A stretch of 51,606 nucleotides of DNA from Acidobacteriaceae bacterium (GTDB taxonomy: Bacteria; Acidobacteriota; Terriglobia; Terriglobales; Acidobacteriaceae): positions 11,536-63,141 of the forward strand of contig PMSQ01000091.1 of NCBI GenBank assembly GCA_003168355.1, written 5' to 3'. Position 1 is the stretch's first letter. Each line of letters opens with the position of its first letter. This document shows, piece by piece, positions 42,768 through 50,463 of the stretch. Below the pieces are notes generated by a model, which made no database searches, had not been told where the DNA came from, and was given only the letters and a program-made list of their open reading frames with translations. Both the position numbers and the translations under genes were made by a program.

Positions 42768-43442
42768 CTAGGCCATCGTAGCCTCCTTGATCCAGCTTTC
42801 AATCGCTTCCCGCAGCTCGCGCAATCGCCCTTCGAAGAAATGATCCGCGCCTTCAATCACAACCAGCTTCTTCGGTTCCGGTATCGACGCGACCAGAGCC
42901 TCCAGTTTTGCCCGCGGACCAAACTGATCGCGCGCGCCGCTCACAAATAACTTCGGCTTGTCGCAATCTCGCAAAAACTCAAACGTATAAGTGCGCGGCG
43001 CTTCCGAATCGGCGGCCACCGGAACAACTGGCGTTCCCACGCCAATCACCGCCTTCACCCGCGCGTCCGAACACGCCGCCCGCAGTCCAACCGCAGCACC
43101 GAAAGAGAAGCCCGCAAACAGGAGCGGCAGGTGAAACTCCGCGTCCAGCCAGTCCAGAGCGGTCCGAACATCTTCCACTTCTCCGTTTCCCAGATCGTGC
43201 TCGCCCTGGCTGAGTCCAGCGCCGCGAAAGTTGAAACGCAGCACAGGAAATCCAAAACTGTTCAGCGCCTTCATGGCATGGAACACGACCTTGTTATGCA
43301 GCGTCCCGCCAAACAGCGGGTGCGGATGGCAAACCACCGCCGCGTACGTCGCGTTCTCCGCACCCGCATTCAGCAGCGCTTCCAGGCGTCCGACCGGACC
43401 TTGGAGGAAGAGCGACTTTATCGTTGAATTCTGGGCGATCAC
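42768..43442 (-). CDS. Alpha/beta hydrolase
   Basis: The enzyme shows VVCHPHPLFGGTLHNKVVFH, LRFNFRGAGLSQG (oxyanion region), the nucleophile elbow FAGFSFGAAVG (GxSxG), an acid residue in KLFVSGARDQFGP and the catalytic His in IEGADHFFEGRL: a complete catalytic triad. The family resembles dienelactone-hydrolase-like or CocE/NonD-type small hydrolases; substrate unknown. I use the GTG at 43440-43442 (224 residues); the frame extends to a GTG at 43487, adding 15 residues that are encoded within the left arm of an inverted repeat. No strong ribosome site supports either start. Confidence 0.82.
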   Translation of the reverse strand: MIAQNSTIKSLFLQGPVGRLEALLNAGAENATYAAVVCHPHPLFGGTLHNKVVFHAMKALNSFGFPVLRFNFRGAGLSQGEHDLGNGEVEDVRTALDWLDAEFHLPLLFAGFSFGAAVGLRAACSDARVKAVIGVGTPVVPVAADSEAPRTYTFEFLRDCDKPKLFVSGARDQFGPRAKLEALVASIPEPKKLVVIEGADHFFEGRLRELREAIESWIKEATMA

Positions 43443-43457
43443 AGCACTCAGATTACA

Positions 43458-43561
43458 TGAAGTCAGAAGTACGAAGTCAGAATGCACAAGTTAGGACTCG
43501 ACCAGCCGCGTGCCGCGCAATGTTCTTACCTCTACATTTTGACTTCTGCCCTCTGACTTCA
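43458..43561. repeat. Long imperfect inverted repeat between divergent genes
   Basis: The 27-base arm at 43458-43484 (TGAAGTCAGAAGTACGAAGT core) and the reverse complement of 43535-43561 agree at about 22 of 27 positions, separated by about 50 bases. The arms are themselves built of near-repeats of GAAGTCAGAA. It fills the gap between the hydrolase gene (minus) and the M20-family gene (plus). It could be a MITE-like or REP-like element, or a cruciform-forming promoter region. Confidence 0.65.
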
Positions 43562-43593
43562 GCGGCGGTTTCCCTCTGCTATTCTTTTCGCTT

Positions 43594-44601
43594 ATGGACG
43601 CCATCACGCTCACTCGCCAACTTGTCGACATCGAATCCATTTCCGGCAACGAAGCCGCGGTCGGAAATTATCTCTATGGAGAACTCTGCCGCCTCGGCTA
43701 CCAGACGAAAAAGATGCCGGTGGAAGGCGATCGCGCCAACGTCTACGCCATTTCGCCGGAGCAGGCGCATCCGGCGGTGGTTTTCTCCACCCACATGGAC
43801 ACCGTTCCGCCGTTCATTCCGTCTTCCGAAGATACCGCGCGCATTTATGGCCGCGGCTCGTGCGACGCGAAGGGCATCATTGCCGCGCAGATTGCGGCCT
43901 CGGAACGATTGCGCAGGGAAGGAATTTACGTCGGTCTGCTATTCGTGGTGGGAGAAGAGCGTGACAGCCTGGGCGCGAAAGTTGCGAACGAATACGCCGC
44001 AAATGACCCGGCACACGGCTGCAAGTATTTAGTCAACGGCGAGCCGACCGAGAATCGCATCGCGCTCGCATCGAAGGGAACGCTGCGGGTGGAAGTAACA
44101 GCTTCCGGCCGCATGGCGCATTCGGCTTATCCCGAGCTCGGCGAATCGGCGATCGATAAGCTTATCGAAGCTCTCGCGCGCCTGCGCGCGATGCCGCTGC
44201 CGTCCGATCCGGAAATTGGCCCGTGCACGCTGAACATCGGATTGATCGAAGGCGGACGCGCGCCCAATGTGATTCCTGACTATGCTCACGCAGACTTGCT
44301 CTATCGTCTGGTTGGTCCGTCGCAGGATTTGCGCCGCCAGATTCTCGCGACTGCGGGCGATCAGGTGAAGGTTGAATTCCCGCTCGAACTGGCTTTCCTG
44401 CGCCTGCGCACCGTCGACGGATTGCCCACGATGATCGCGGCCTTCACCACCGATATTCCCAAGCTAACGAACTGGGGCGAACCACTGCTGATCGGTCCAG
44501 GATCGATTCACGTCGCGCACACGGACGGCGAATTCATCGAGAAGCAACAACTCGCTGAGGCGATTGATTTGTATTGCGCGATTGCCAAGAAACTGATTTG
44601 A
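43594..44601 (+). CDS. M20-family metallopeptidase/deacylase (ArgE/DapE/LysK-like)
   Basis: The 335-residue protein (ATG at 43594) carries the M20 metal sites: STHMDTVPP (His67, Asp69), GRGSCDAKGIIAAQI (bridging Asp), VVGEERDSLGA (catalytic and metal Glu), VNGEPTENRIALASKGTL and a C-terminal GPGSIHVAHTDGEFI (His). The ASGRMAHSAYPELGESAIDKL block is the dimerisation domain. Such enzymes remove acyl groups from amino acids (acetylornithine, LysW-lysine, succinyl-DAP) or cleave dipeptides. Length near 335 and a GSCDAKG motif look most like LysK/ArgE-type deacetylases, but no partner biosynthesis genes are in the window. Confidence 0.88.
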   Translation: MDAITLTRQLVDIESISGNEAAVGNYLYGELCRLGYQTKKMPVEGDRANVYAISPEQAHPAVVFSTHMDTVPPFIPSSEDTARIYGRGSCDAKGIIAAQIAASERLRREGIYVGLLFVVGEERDSLGAKVANEYAANDPAHGCKYLVNGEPTENRIALASKGTLRVEVTASGRMAHSAYPELGESAIDKLIEALARLRAMPLPSDPEIGPCTLNIGLIEGGRAPNVIPDYAHADLLYRLVGPSQDLRRQILATAGDQVKVEFPLELAFLRLRTVDGLPTMIAAFTTDIPKLTNWGEPLLIGPGSIHVAHTDGEFIEKQQLAEAIDLYCAIAKKLI

Positions 44602-44654
44602 GGTAAATGACCCTCCAGCAGCTTGCGGAAAAAGTCGATGTTTGCACTTGATTT

Positions 44655-44716
44655 TGGGTGGCGCAGCGCTTCAGCGCTGCGATAAATGACTATTTTCAGA
44701 ACCGGCTTTAGCCGCT
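44655..44716. repeat. REP-like element with two hairpins after the M20-family gene
   Basis: GCAGCGCT/AGCGCTGC (44663-44680, 2-base loop) and CGGC/GCCG (44703-44714, TTTA loop) lie about 20 bases apart. The second reads as 'cggctttagccg', a form repeated across acidobacterial intergenic regions. It sits 50-110 bases past the M20-family stop codon and before the HTH gene; it may serve as a transcript end. Confidence 0.6.
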
Positions 44717-44785
44717 GAGGTGGTAATCGGCGGAAACCACTTTTTCGCACCCTACCAGAACGACTCATTCCACGTTTGGGTATAC

Positions 44786-44802
44786 ATACGCCAACAGCGT
44801 AT
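44786..44802 (+). promoter_or_regulatory. Inverted repeat, likely autoregulatory operator of the HTH gene
   Basis: ATACGC-CAACA-GCGTAT is a perfect 6-bp palindrome with a 5-base spacer, 11 bases before the GTG of the HTH gene. It overlaps a TATAGT hexamer (44800-44805) that could be the -10 box. Antitoxin-like HTH proteins commonly bind such a site over their own promoter. No direct evidence of binding. Confidence 0.6.
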
Positions 44803-44813
44803 AGTGGAAAGCT

Positions 44814-45137
44814 GTGGCGAAGCCAAACATTTTCAGCGAATTGATGGAGGGAGTGGCCGCGATGCAGGGCCATCGCGAAGGCAAGCTCACATTGCGCAGC
44901 TACAAAGTCGATGTAGCGCCGCTCCCCAAGGTGGATTCAAAGCTTCTTCGCGACACTCGGAAAAAGCTGCGCTGCTCGCGAGCGGTATTCGCGCGCAAGC
45001 TGCGGATTAACGAGAGAACGCTGGAAAAGTGGGAACAAGGCCGCGCGAAACCGAACCCTCAAGCAGCAGCACTGGTGCTATTGGTGCGGCGATTTCCGGA
45101 TACGCTGGCAAGGCTGGATGAGGTGGCAGAGGGATAA
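44814..45137 (+). CDS. XRE-family HTH protein, antitoxin-like (107 aa)
   Basis: The GTG at 44814 (GGAAAG upstream) opens a 107-residue protein: an N-terminal helical part (IFSELMEGVAAMQGHREGKL), a short strand (TLRSYKVDVAPLP) and a C-terminal HTH (DTRKKLRCSRAVFARKLRIN, ERTLEKWEQGRAKPN). The organisation resembles antitoxins of the HigA2/NadS/MqsA-HTH kind, with 'M-G' and 'R-x-x-LxxSxxxFA' features. Usually a toxin gene lies just upstream; here only a REP-like repeat does, so it is an orphan or its partner is the downstream membrane gene, which starts one base after its stop. A palindromic operator candidate precedes it. Confidence 0.8.
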   Translation: MAKPNIFSELMEGVAAMQGHREGKLTLRSYKVDVAPLPKVDSKLLRDTRKKLRCSRAVFARKLRINERTLEKWEQGRAKPNPQAAALVLLVRRFPDTLARLDEVAEG

Positions 45138-45138
45138 A

Positions 45139-45822
45139 GTGAACAGCAAGAACACCTATATAGCCCTTGGAATTGTTATTGTGGCTTCTGTTGCAGCTGC
45201 ATCTTTCCTCCATTTTAGCATGATCATACAAGATCTTGCGGCTATCCCAGCCATTGTTGCCCTCTTCGCGGCGTTGCTTCAGATTGGCCGGGATCGAATC
45301 GCTCACGAAAGATCGCTATTCATGCTTGAGTCGCAGAATAGCTTTTCTATTGGGGCAACTTCCCACATGGCAGGAGTTGCTTTCGACCAATACTCAGCAT
45401 TTTGCGAGGAGTATGTAAAGGAAATGTATGATGCTTTGATGACGTTGACTCGTGAAGGGCCACGTCAGAGCGCGCTAACGCATGGCGATAACCTCATAAA
45501 AATTCGAAGAAAGTGGACCGTATGGCTAACACCAGCAATCGACGAGTCTCTGTGGCGCTTCGAAAAGGCCCTACGTACCATTGGCGCTACGGCATGGATG
45601 TTGGAGCAAGCTCCTGGTTCTACTGCAGGCTTTGGGGAAATGTACTCGACGTTCGCGAAGATCATAGGGCTTGAAAAATGGGAGGGCGAATCACTTACAG
45701 ACGAACTTACTGTCGCGGCAGTGATCAATCAACTCCGTCGCGTCCTTGGTACCGAAGAACTTAGTCGTCTCCGGAGTGAACTCGTCACTCGTGCATTGCG
45801 AAACATTGAAAATTCTGCTTAG
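45139..45822 (+). CDS. Two-helix membrane protein of unknown function (227 aa)
   Basis: The GTG at 45139 comes one base after the HTH gene stop, with AGAGGGAT as ribosome site, so translation is coupled. Two hydrophobic helices occupy about residues 7-27 (IALGIVIVASVAAASFLHFS) and 33-52 (LAAIPAIVALFAALLQIG); the remaining 175 residues are helical and cytoplasmic-looking, rich in Glu/Arg with single Trp pairs (WTVWLTPAIDESLWRFEKAL). No domain is recognised. The gene is visibly AT-richer than its neighbours, a sign of recent acquisition. A role as effector partner of the HTH protein is inference only. Confidence 0.72.
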   Translation: MNSKNTYIALGIVIVASVAAASFLHFSMIIQDLAAIPAIVALFAALLQIGRDRIAHERSLFMLESQNSFSIGATSHMAGVAFDQYSAFCEEYVKEMYDALMTLTREGPRQSALTHGDNLIKIRRKWTVWLTPAIDESLWRFEKALRTIGATAWMLEQAPGSTAGFGEMYSTFAKIIGLEKWEGESLTDELTVAAVINQLRRVLGTEELSRLRSELVTRALRNIENSA

Positions 45823-45857
45823 AAAGATCAAAAGTTCCCTCAATGTAGACTTTCTAT

Positions 45858-48032
45858 ATGACCACCACCACCCTCAACGCCCTTGCCCGCGCTTCATCCG
45901 CCTATCTGCGCTCCGCCATGCACCAGCCCATCCAGTGGCACGAGTGGGGCGAGGAGGCGTTCGCATCCGCGCAGCGGGAGAATAAGCCGATGCTGCTCGA
46001 CATCGGCGCGGTGTGGTGCCACTGGTGCCATGTGATGGACCGTGAGTCTTATGACGACCCGGAAGTGGCGGCCATTGTGAATGAGCATTTCATCGCGGTG
46101 AAGGTTGACCGCGACGAGCGTCCTGACATCGACAGCCGCTACCAGGCTGCGGTAAGCGCGGTCAGCGGACAGGGCGGGTGGCCGCTCACCGCTTTTCTTA
46201 CCCCCGACGGCAAGCCGTTTTATGGCGGGACCTATTTCCCGCCGACCGATGGCTACGGGCGCCCCAGCTTCAAGCGCGTGCTGTTGAGCATTGCCAACGC
46301 TTACCAGGAAAAGCACGGCGACGTGGTGGAGCAGGCAAAGATGGTCGAGAACGCGATTGCGCAGGCGGAGTCGTTTGCGGGCCGCAGCGGACGAGTTTCG
46401 GCGAGCATTATCGCCGCGATTCAGAAATCTGCGTTCAGTATGTTCGACGAGCAGCATGGAGGATTTGGGCAGGCTCCAAAGTTTCCCCATCCTTCGGCGC
46501 TGGATTTGTTGATTGAACGGTATGCGCGGCAGGATGACGAGCAGTTGCGCAACGTCATCGTCACTACGCTTGAGCACATGGCGAACGGCGGGGTTTACGA
46601 CCAGTTGGCGGGAGGTTTCCATCGTTACTCGGTTGACGAAGGCTGGGTCGTTCCGCACTTCGAAAAGATGTGCTATGACAACTCCGAACTGCTGAAGAAT
46701 TACGTGCACGCCTATCAGGCAACGGGCTCGAAGTTCTTTGCGGATGTGGCGCGCGACATCATTCGCTGGATGGATGAGTGGCTGAGCGACCAGGAGCGCG
46801 GAGGCTTCTACGCCTCGCAGGACGCGGACATCTCCATGGACGACGACGGCGACTATTTCACCTGGACGCTGGACGAAACACGCGCCGTCCTGACCGAAGA
46901 AGAAGCGGAGGTCGCGGCACTGCGCTACGATATAAACCAAGTGGGCGAGATGCACCACAATCCGGCGAAAAACGTGCTCCAGGTACGCCTGCCGATCGAA
47001 GCGATTGCCAGCCGGATGAAGCTTGGCGCCGAGCGAGTGAAAGAGTTACTCGATTCCGCAAAGAATAAAATGTATGCGGCTCGGCTCGAGCGGCCCACGC
47101 CTTACATCGACAAGACAGTCTATGTGGGATGGAACAGCATGTGCGTGGGTGCATACCTGGAAGCAGCGAAGGTGCTCAATCTCGCCGCCGCACGCGGCTT
47201 TGCGCTGCGGTCGTTGGACCGCATTCTGGCGGAAGCGTGGAAGCCAGCGCCGGCGAACGCGGGCGAGAGCGCCCGCGCCACACAGTTGCTGCACGTGGTT
47301 GCGTATTCTGATCCGAAGGCTGACCATCGCGAAGTTGCCGGCCTGCTGGACGACTACGCCGCGACCGCGCTTGCTTGCCTCGACGCCTACGAAGCGACGG
47401 CCGACCTCAGCTATTTCAAGTTCGCGCAGGCCATCGCAGACACAATGATTGCAAAATTTTTCGACGCGGTTTCCGGAGGGTTCTTCGATGCCGAACCGGC
47501 CTCCGATGGCAAGAGTCTGGGCGTGCTTTCGACTCGGCGCAAGCCGGTGCAGGATTCGCCCACGCCGGCGGGCAATCCCATGGCGGCGATTGCGCTGCTG
47601 CGGTTGCATCACTATACAGGCGAGGCTGCGTATCGCGACAAAGCGGAATTGACGCTGGAAACTTTCGCCGGCGTGGCGGAGCAGTTTGGAATTTTCGCCG
47701 CCACCTATGGAATCGCGGTGGTCCATCTACTGGAAAGTCCCGTGCAGGTGGTTGTGATCGCGGAAAATGGAGCCGCCGATGCCGCTACCAGTCTGGTGGC
47801 GGCTGCAAACGCTGTTTTCGCTTTCAATAAGTCCGTGCTGCGGCTCACTGTGAACCAGGCGGTCGCCGGGAATCTTCCTCCGGCGCTGGCGGCTACCATC
47901 CCGAACTTGCCCGACCTGAAGTCCGGCAAAGCGTTTGCGGTTCTATGTTCCGGTTTCTCCTGCCAGCCGCCAATCCAGAACGCGGCCGAATTGCGAAGCG
48001 CTTTGGAATCCACGCTTAAGACACAGAGCTAG
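45858..48032 (+). CDS. Thioredoxin-domain protein of the DUF255/YyaL (SPATA20-like) family
   Basis: The 724-residue protein begins with the DUF255 thioredoxin-like domain (about 10-170), with HQPIQWHEWGEEAFASA and the WCHWCHVM motif (Cys54, Cys57), then GQGGWPLTAFLTPDGKPFYGG. A long alpha/alpha-toroid (about 190-700) follows, with FGQAPKFPHPS, GGVYDQLAGGFHRYSVDEGW, PHFEKMCYDN and GGFYASQDADI, similar to N-acylglucosamine 2-epimerase-like folds. The family is found from bacteria to man, but its biochemistry is not settled. ATG at 45858, with no strong ribosome site. It ends near a hairpin at 48054. Confidence 0.93.
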   Translation: MTTTTLNALARASSAYLRSAMHQPIQWHEWGEEAFASAQRENKPMLLDIGAVWCHWCHVMDRESYDDPEVAAIVNEHFIAVKVDRDERPDIDSRYQAAVSAVSGQGGWPLTAFLTPDGKPFYGGTYFPPTDGYGRPSFKRVLLSIANAYQEKHGDVVEQAKMVENAIAQAESFAGRSGRVSASIIAAIQKSAFSMFDEQHGGFGQAPKFPHPSALDLLIERYARQDDEQLRNVIVTTLEHMANGGVYDQLAGGFHRYSVDEGWVVPHFEKMCYDNSELLKNYVHAYQATGSKFFADVARDIIRWMDEWLSDQERGGFYASQDADISMDDDGDYFTWTLDETRAVLTEEEAEVAALRYDINQVGEMHHNPAKNVLQVRLPIEAIASRMKLGAERVKELLDSAKNKMYAARLERPTPYIDKTVYVGWNSMCVGAYLEAAKVLNLAAARGFALRSLDRILAEAWKPAPANAGESARATQLLHVVAYSDPKADHREVAGLLDDYAATALACLDAYEATADLSYFKFAQAIADTMIAKFFDAVSGGFFDAEPASDGKSLGVLSTRRKPVQDSPTPAGNPMAAIALLRLHHYTGEAAYRDKAELTLETFAGVAEQFGIFAATYGIAVVHLLESPVQVVVIAENGAADAATSLVAAANAVFAFNKSVLRLTVNQAVAGNLPPALAATIPNLPDLKSGKAFAVLCSGFSCQPPIQNAAELRSALESTLKTQS

Positions 48033-48046
48033 AACATGCGGCCCCA

Positions 48047-48087
48047 AAAAACAGGGCTGACGGTTTATGTATGAAGTCCGTCAGCCC
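48047..48087 (-). terminator. Terminator of the small secreted peptide gene (possibly bidirectional)
   Basis: GGGCTGACGG (48054-48063) and CCGTCAGCCC (48078-48087) form a perfect 10-bp stem around a 14-base loop. On the minus strand it is followed by TGTTTTTT, a good U-tract, ending the transcript of the 55-residue gene 85 bases beyond its stop. On the plus strand it follows the DUF255 gene without a T-run. Confidence 0.8.
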
Positions 48088-48171
48088 AAATATAGCGAGC
48101 CCTGGGTTCGGCCCAAGTTACTACAGGTTACTTTAGTGACCTTGCGGCCACGGCTGTACTCCGATTAACTA

Positions 48172-48339
48172 CTACTTCATCATCGGAGGCAGTGCAACGC
48201 ATTTGCCTTGCAGTTTTTGTTGAGGTGGGCACACTAGAATCGGCCCTCCGTCCGGGGCGGGAACCTGCGGAACGGCGGCTGCAACATAGGTGCCCACTAG
48301 TCCACACATCAGGATCGAAATCCTGATTGCTTGTTTCAT
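48172..48339 (-). CDS. Small secreted peptide (55 aa)
   Basis: From the ATG at 48337-48339 the minus strand encodes 55 residues: a signal-peptide-like start (MKQAIRISILMCGLVGTYVA), then AAVPQVPAPDGGPI and a short mature part with two Cys (LVCPPQQKLQGKC). TAGGAGA lies 6 bases upstream, an excellent ribosome site, and a strong terminator follows. A longer frame to 48432 adds 31 residues lacking these features. No family is recognised. The mature peptide would be about 30 residues with one possible disulfide; a role in signalling or envelope is speculation. Confidence 0.68.
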   Translation of the reverse strand: MKQAIRISILMCGLVGTYVAAAVPQVPAPDGGPILVCPPQQKLQGKCVALPPMMK

Positions 48340-48683
48340 GGGTATTCTCCTACCACGCCCTAGCTTTCCCAAAATGGGACCTCTGACGCGGTGACGCATT
48401 ATACGGTACGAGTCAAGCACCTCCGTGCGCACTCCTAATTTAGTTGATCGGAATCTCTTCCGTCCGAGCCCTGTCCGGCCATCAGCACATTTCTCACTCC
48501 AGGCATAAGTACAGGCAGAGCAATAACTTAACCAAGACTATTCGGTCGGCAATTCCCGGACTCCACCAAAGCGAAAACCGGAAGCGAAAGGCATTTACGA
48601 AATCCGGAATTATGCGCGATCAGGAAGACAAAAGAAAGGAAACGAACCAAGTCGAGAGGATTCGAATGCAGGAGCGTAACCTG
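48340..48683. other. Gene-free region upstream of the small secreted peptide
   Basis: This 344-base stretch holds the promoter and leader of the 55-residue gene (minus strand) and the 3' flank of the membrane protein gene at 48684. An open plus-strand frame runs from 48444 but has no ribosome site and no family-like composition. Nothing else is recognised. Confidence 0.55.
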
Positions 48684-49616
48684 CTACTTCTTTGGATCAT
48701 CAGCGCGTGGGAGCCGGTGAATCCCCGAACTGTTCAGCGCCACAACCCCGGCGTGTGCGGCCGCAGCTTTCGGAGCGGTAAGGGGTTCTTGCGTCATTGA
48801 CGGTGACACCTGAGTGCGCGAGAGTGCCCGGTCGACCATCCCTTCAAACATCGGGATCAAAGAATTCGCGGGCAGAGGATGATGAATGTCCGTCAGGGTT
48901 TGCTCCCATCGCTGGGGCCGCAACAGTGTGGAAGCAGCTTCGCGGGCCGGGCTCTTGGCCAGAGTGTAGCCCAACCAAATGAGCAACGTGCAGTTGTAGG
49001 CCGCCATGTTAACCAATCCCATCGATAGATTGTTCAAGTGGTCGCCCACCCAGGATGCAACCACCGACAGTTCGACCATGGCAAAGCAACCAAAGCCCAG
49101 AGCAACCCCAAAGCTGTACTGCCGGCGGCTCACTCCCAGGTAGCGTGCAAAGAACAGCAGGAAAAGCACCATGCCCACCTGGATAATGCGTACGCAGCGC
49201 TGGGCCGTAAGAATGGCCTCAACCCACGGAGCCGAGTCCGACGAGTTCGTGGAAACCGACACCACGCCAGCCACCAGAAGCATCACCAGCCCAGCCCATT
49301 TGAACAGGACGGTGCCCAGGTCTCGCAACGTGTGGAACGGCCGGAAGGCATCGAGGAAGGCTTCATGGATCACCTTGAAACCCAGAGCCACGCTGATCGC
49401 CGTGCTGAACCAACTAAGGTAAAGGCATGCAGTAGGGGCGTACCTGTAAGTCGGAAAGACCACGGCAAAAGCCAGAATCTGCGCGATGATGTAAGCAAAG
49501 AAAAACTTGAATTGGCGGTAGCGTTCGCGGCGGAACATGGCTACGGCAATCGCGGTTTGGAGAATGGGATGCGCGATCCAGAGAGCGTTATAAAAAATCG
49601 TAATTTTGTCGCTCAT
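48684..49616 (-). CDS. Polytopic membrane protein of unknown function (310 aa)
   Basis: From the ATG at 49614-49616 (GGGGAG upstream) the protein is MSDKITIFYNALWIAHPILQ (first helix) followed by about six more hydrophobic segments (FFFAYIIAQILAFAVVFPTY, LYLSWFSTAISVALGFKVIH, WAGLVMLLVAGVVSV, VGMVLFLLFFARYLGV, FGVALGFGCFAMVELSVV, MAAYNCTLLIWLGYTLA), and a cytoplasmic tail of about 75 Pro/Ser/Ala-rich residues. The seven-helix layout resembles hypothetical acidobacterial proteins of unknown role. A TTG at 49646 would lengthen it by 10 residues and is less likely. Two GGTAACGTT boxes lie 137-173 bases upstream. Confidence 0.75.
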   Translation of the reverse strand: MSDKITIFYNALWIAHPILQTAIAVAMFRRERYRQFKFFFAYIIAQILAFAVVFPTYRYAPTACLYLSWFSTAISVALGFKVIHEAFLDAFRPFHTLRDLGTVLFKWAGLVMLLVAGVVSVSTNSSDSAPWVEAILTAQRCVRIIQVGMVLFLLFFARYLGVSRRQYSFGVALGFGCFAMVELSVVASWVGDHLNNLSMGLVNMAAYNCTLLIWLGYTLAKSPAREAASTLLRPQRWEQTLTDIHHPLPANSLIPMFEGMVDRALSRTQVSPSMTQEPLTAPKAAAAHAGVVALNSSGIHRLPRADDPKK

Positions 49617-49752
49617 CGCAACCGCTCCCCTGGGCTCGGAAAACAAGAAACACCAGCGTCAGTGGAACCGGCACACGGCTCCAGGAACAGTCTGGCTAAG
49701 AAAAGTTAAACCTTTTGGCGCAGGCGTTCAATGTACTCAGGTAATTCAAAGT

Positions 49753-49789
49753 AACGTTACCGCTGGAGTCAGCCGAACGCAACGTTACC
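49753..49789. repeat. Two direct copies of AACGTTACC
   Basis: AACGTTACC occurs at 49753-49761 and again at 49781-49789 (28 bases start to start), in the intergenic region upstream of the seven-helix membrane gene and downstream of the CBS gene. The core AACGTT is palindromic, so each could be a half-site-independent operator. No regulator is identified. Confidence 0.45.
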
Positions 49790-49835
49790 TTCGTGCCATT
49801 CTCTTCCGGAGAGGAAGAATCACGCCCATCAAGCC

Positions 49836-50267
49836 CTACGCATCCGGGACGGAGTGGATATAGGCGCGCATCATGCGTACTTCATCATCTTTTTCGTTCA
49901 GGTCGTGGAGCAAAATGTCCCGCAGCGAGACCATTCCGACCAACTGTCCGTCATGGCAAACCGGCAAATGCCGGAAGCTGTGCCGTCGCATGAGAGTCAT
50001 GCAGGTCTCCAACTCTTCATTCATATTGACGGTGAGCGGGTCTTCCGTCATGACCTCGGCCAGGCAGGTGCTGCGCGGATCGCGTGCTTCCGCCACCACG
50101 CGCTTCATCAGATCGCGCTCGGAAAAAATCCCCACCAGTTTTCCGTTCTGCAAGACCGGAACCGCGCCGATGTTGCGTTCCACCATGGCACGCGCCGTTT
50201 CCAACACGGTTTGGCCCATTTCCGCCTGGTAGGTTTCCTGGTTCTTGATGAGGTCACTGATACGCAT
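49836..50267 (-). CDS. Tandem CBS-domain protein
   Basis: From the ATG at 50265-50267, with GGAGG 5 bases upstream, the 143-residue protein is two CBS domains and little else: VLETARAMVERNIGAVPVLQ, NGKLVGIFSERDLMKRVV for the first, EVMTEDPLTVNMNEELETCM, RHSFRHLPVCHDGQLVGMVSLRDIL for the second, with a short tail. CBS pairs bind adenosine nucleotides and regulate partner enzymes or channels. The longer frame to 50582 overlaps the DUF58 gene and is not credible. No target is nearby. Confidence 0.92.
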   Translation of the reverse strand: MRISDLIKNQETYQAEMGQTVLETARAMVERNIGAVPVLQNGKLVGIFSERDLMKRVVAEARDPRSTCLAEVMTEDPLTVNMNEELETCMTLMRRHSFRHLPVCHDGQLVGMVSLRDILLHDLNEKDDEVRMMRAYIHSVPDA

Positions 50268-50463
50268 TGGATCCTCCGGGATATTCGGCTCCGAGCAGCC
50301 AAAAGCTATACCGGGGGGCGAGTATATGCCGAAACCGGATAGAGGGGAAGAGGTAAAAGACTGTAGGGAGAAAGAAAAGCGGCGCCGGGAATCATTTTCG
50401 GGAAGAAGAGAAAAGCCGGGACGACCGAGGAACGCGACCAGTCTTCCCCAGTCCGAGAGCAGG

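Noticed and set aside
48444..48800. A 118-residue plus-strand frame in the spacer before the seven-helix membrane gene
   Set aside because: Rich in rare-looking composition, no ribosome site, and partly antisense to the membrane gene.
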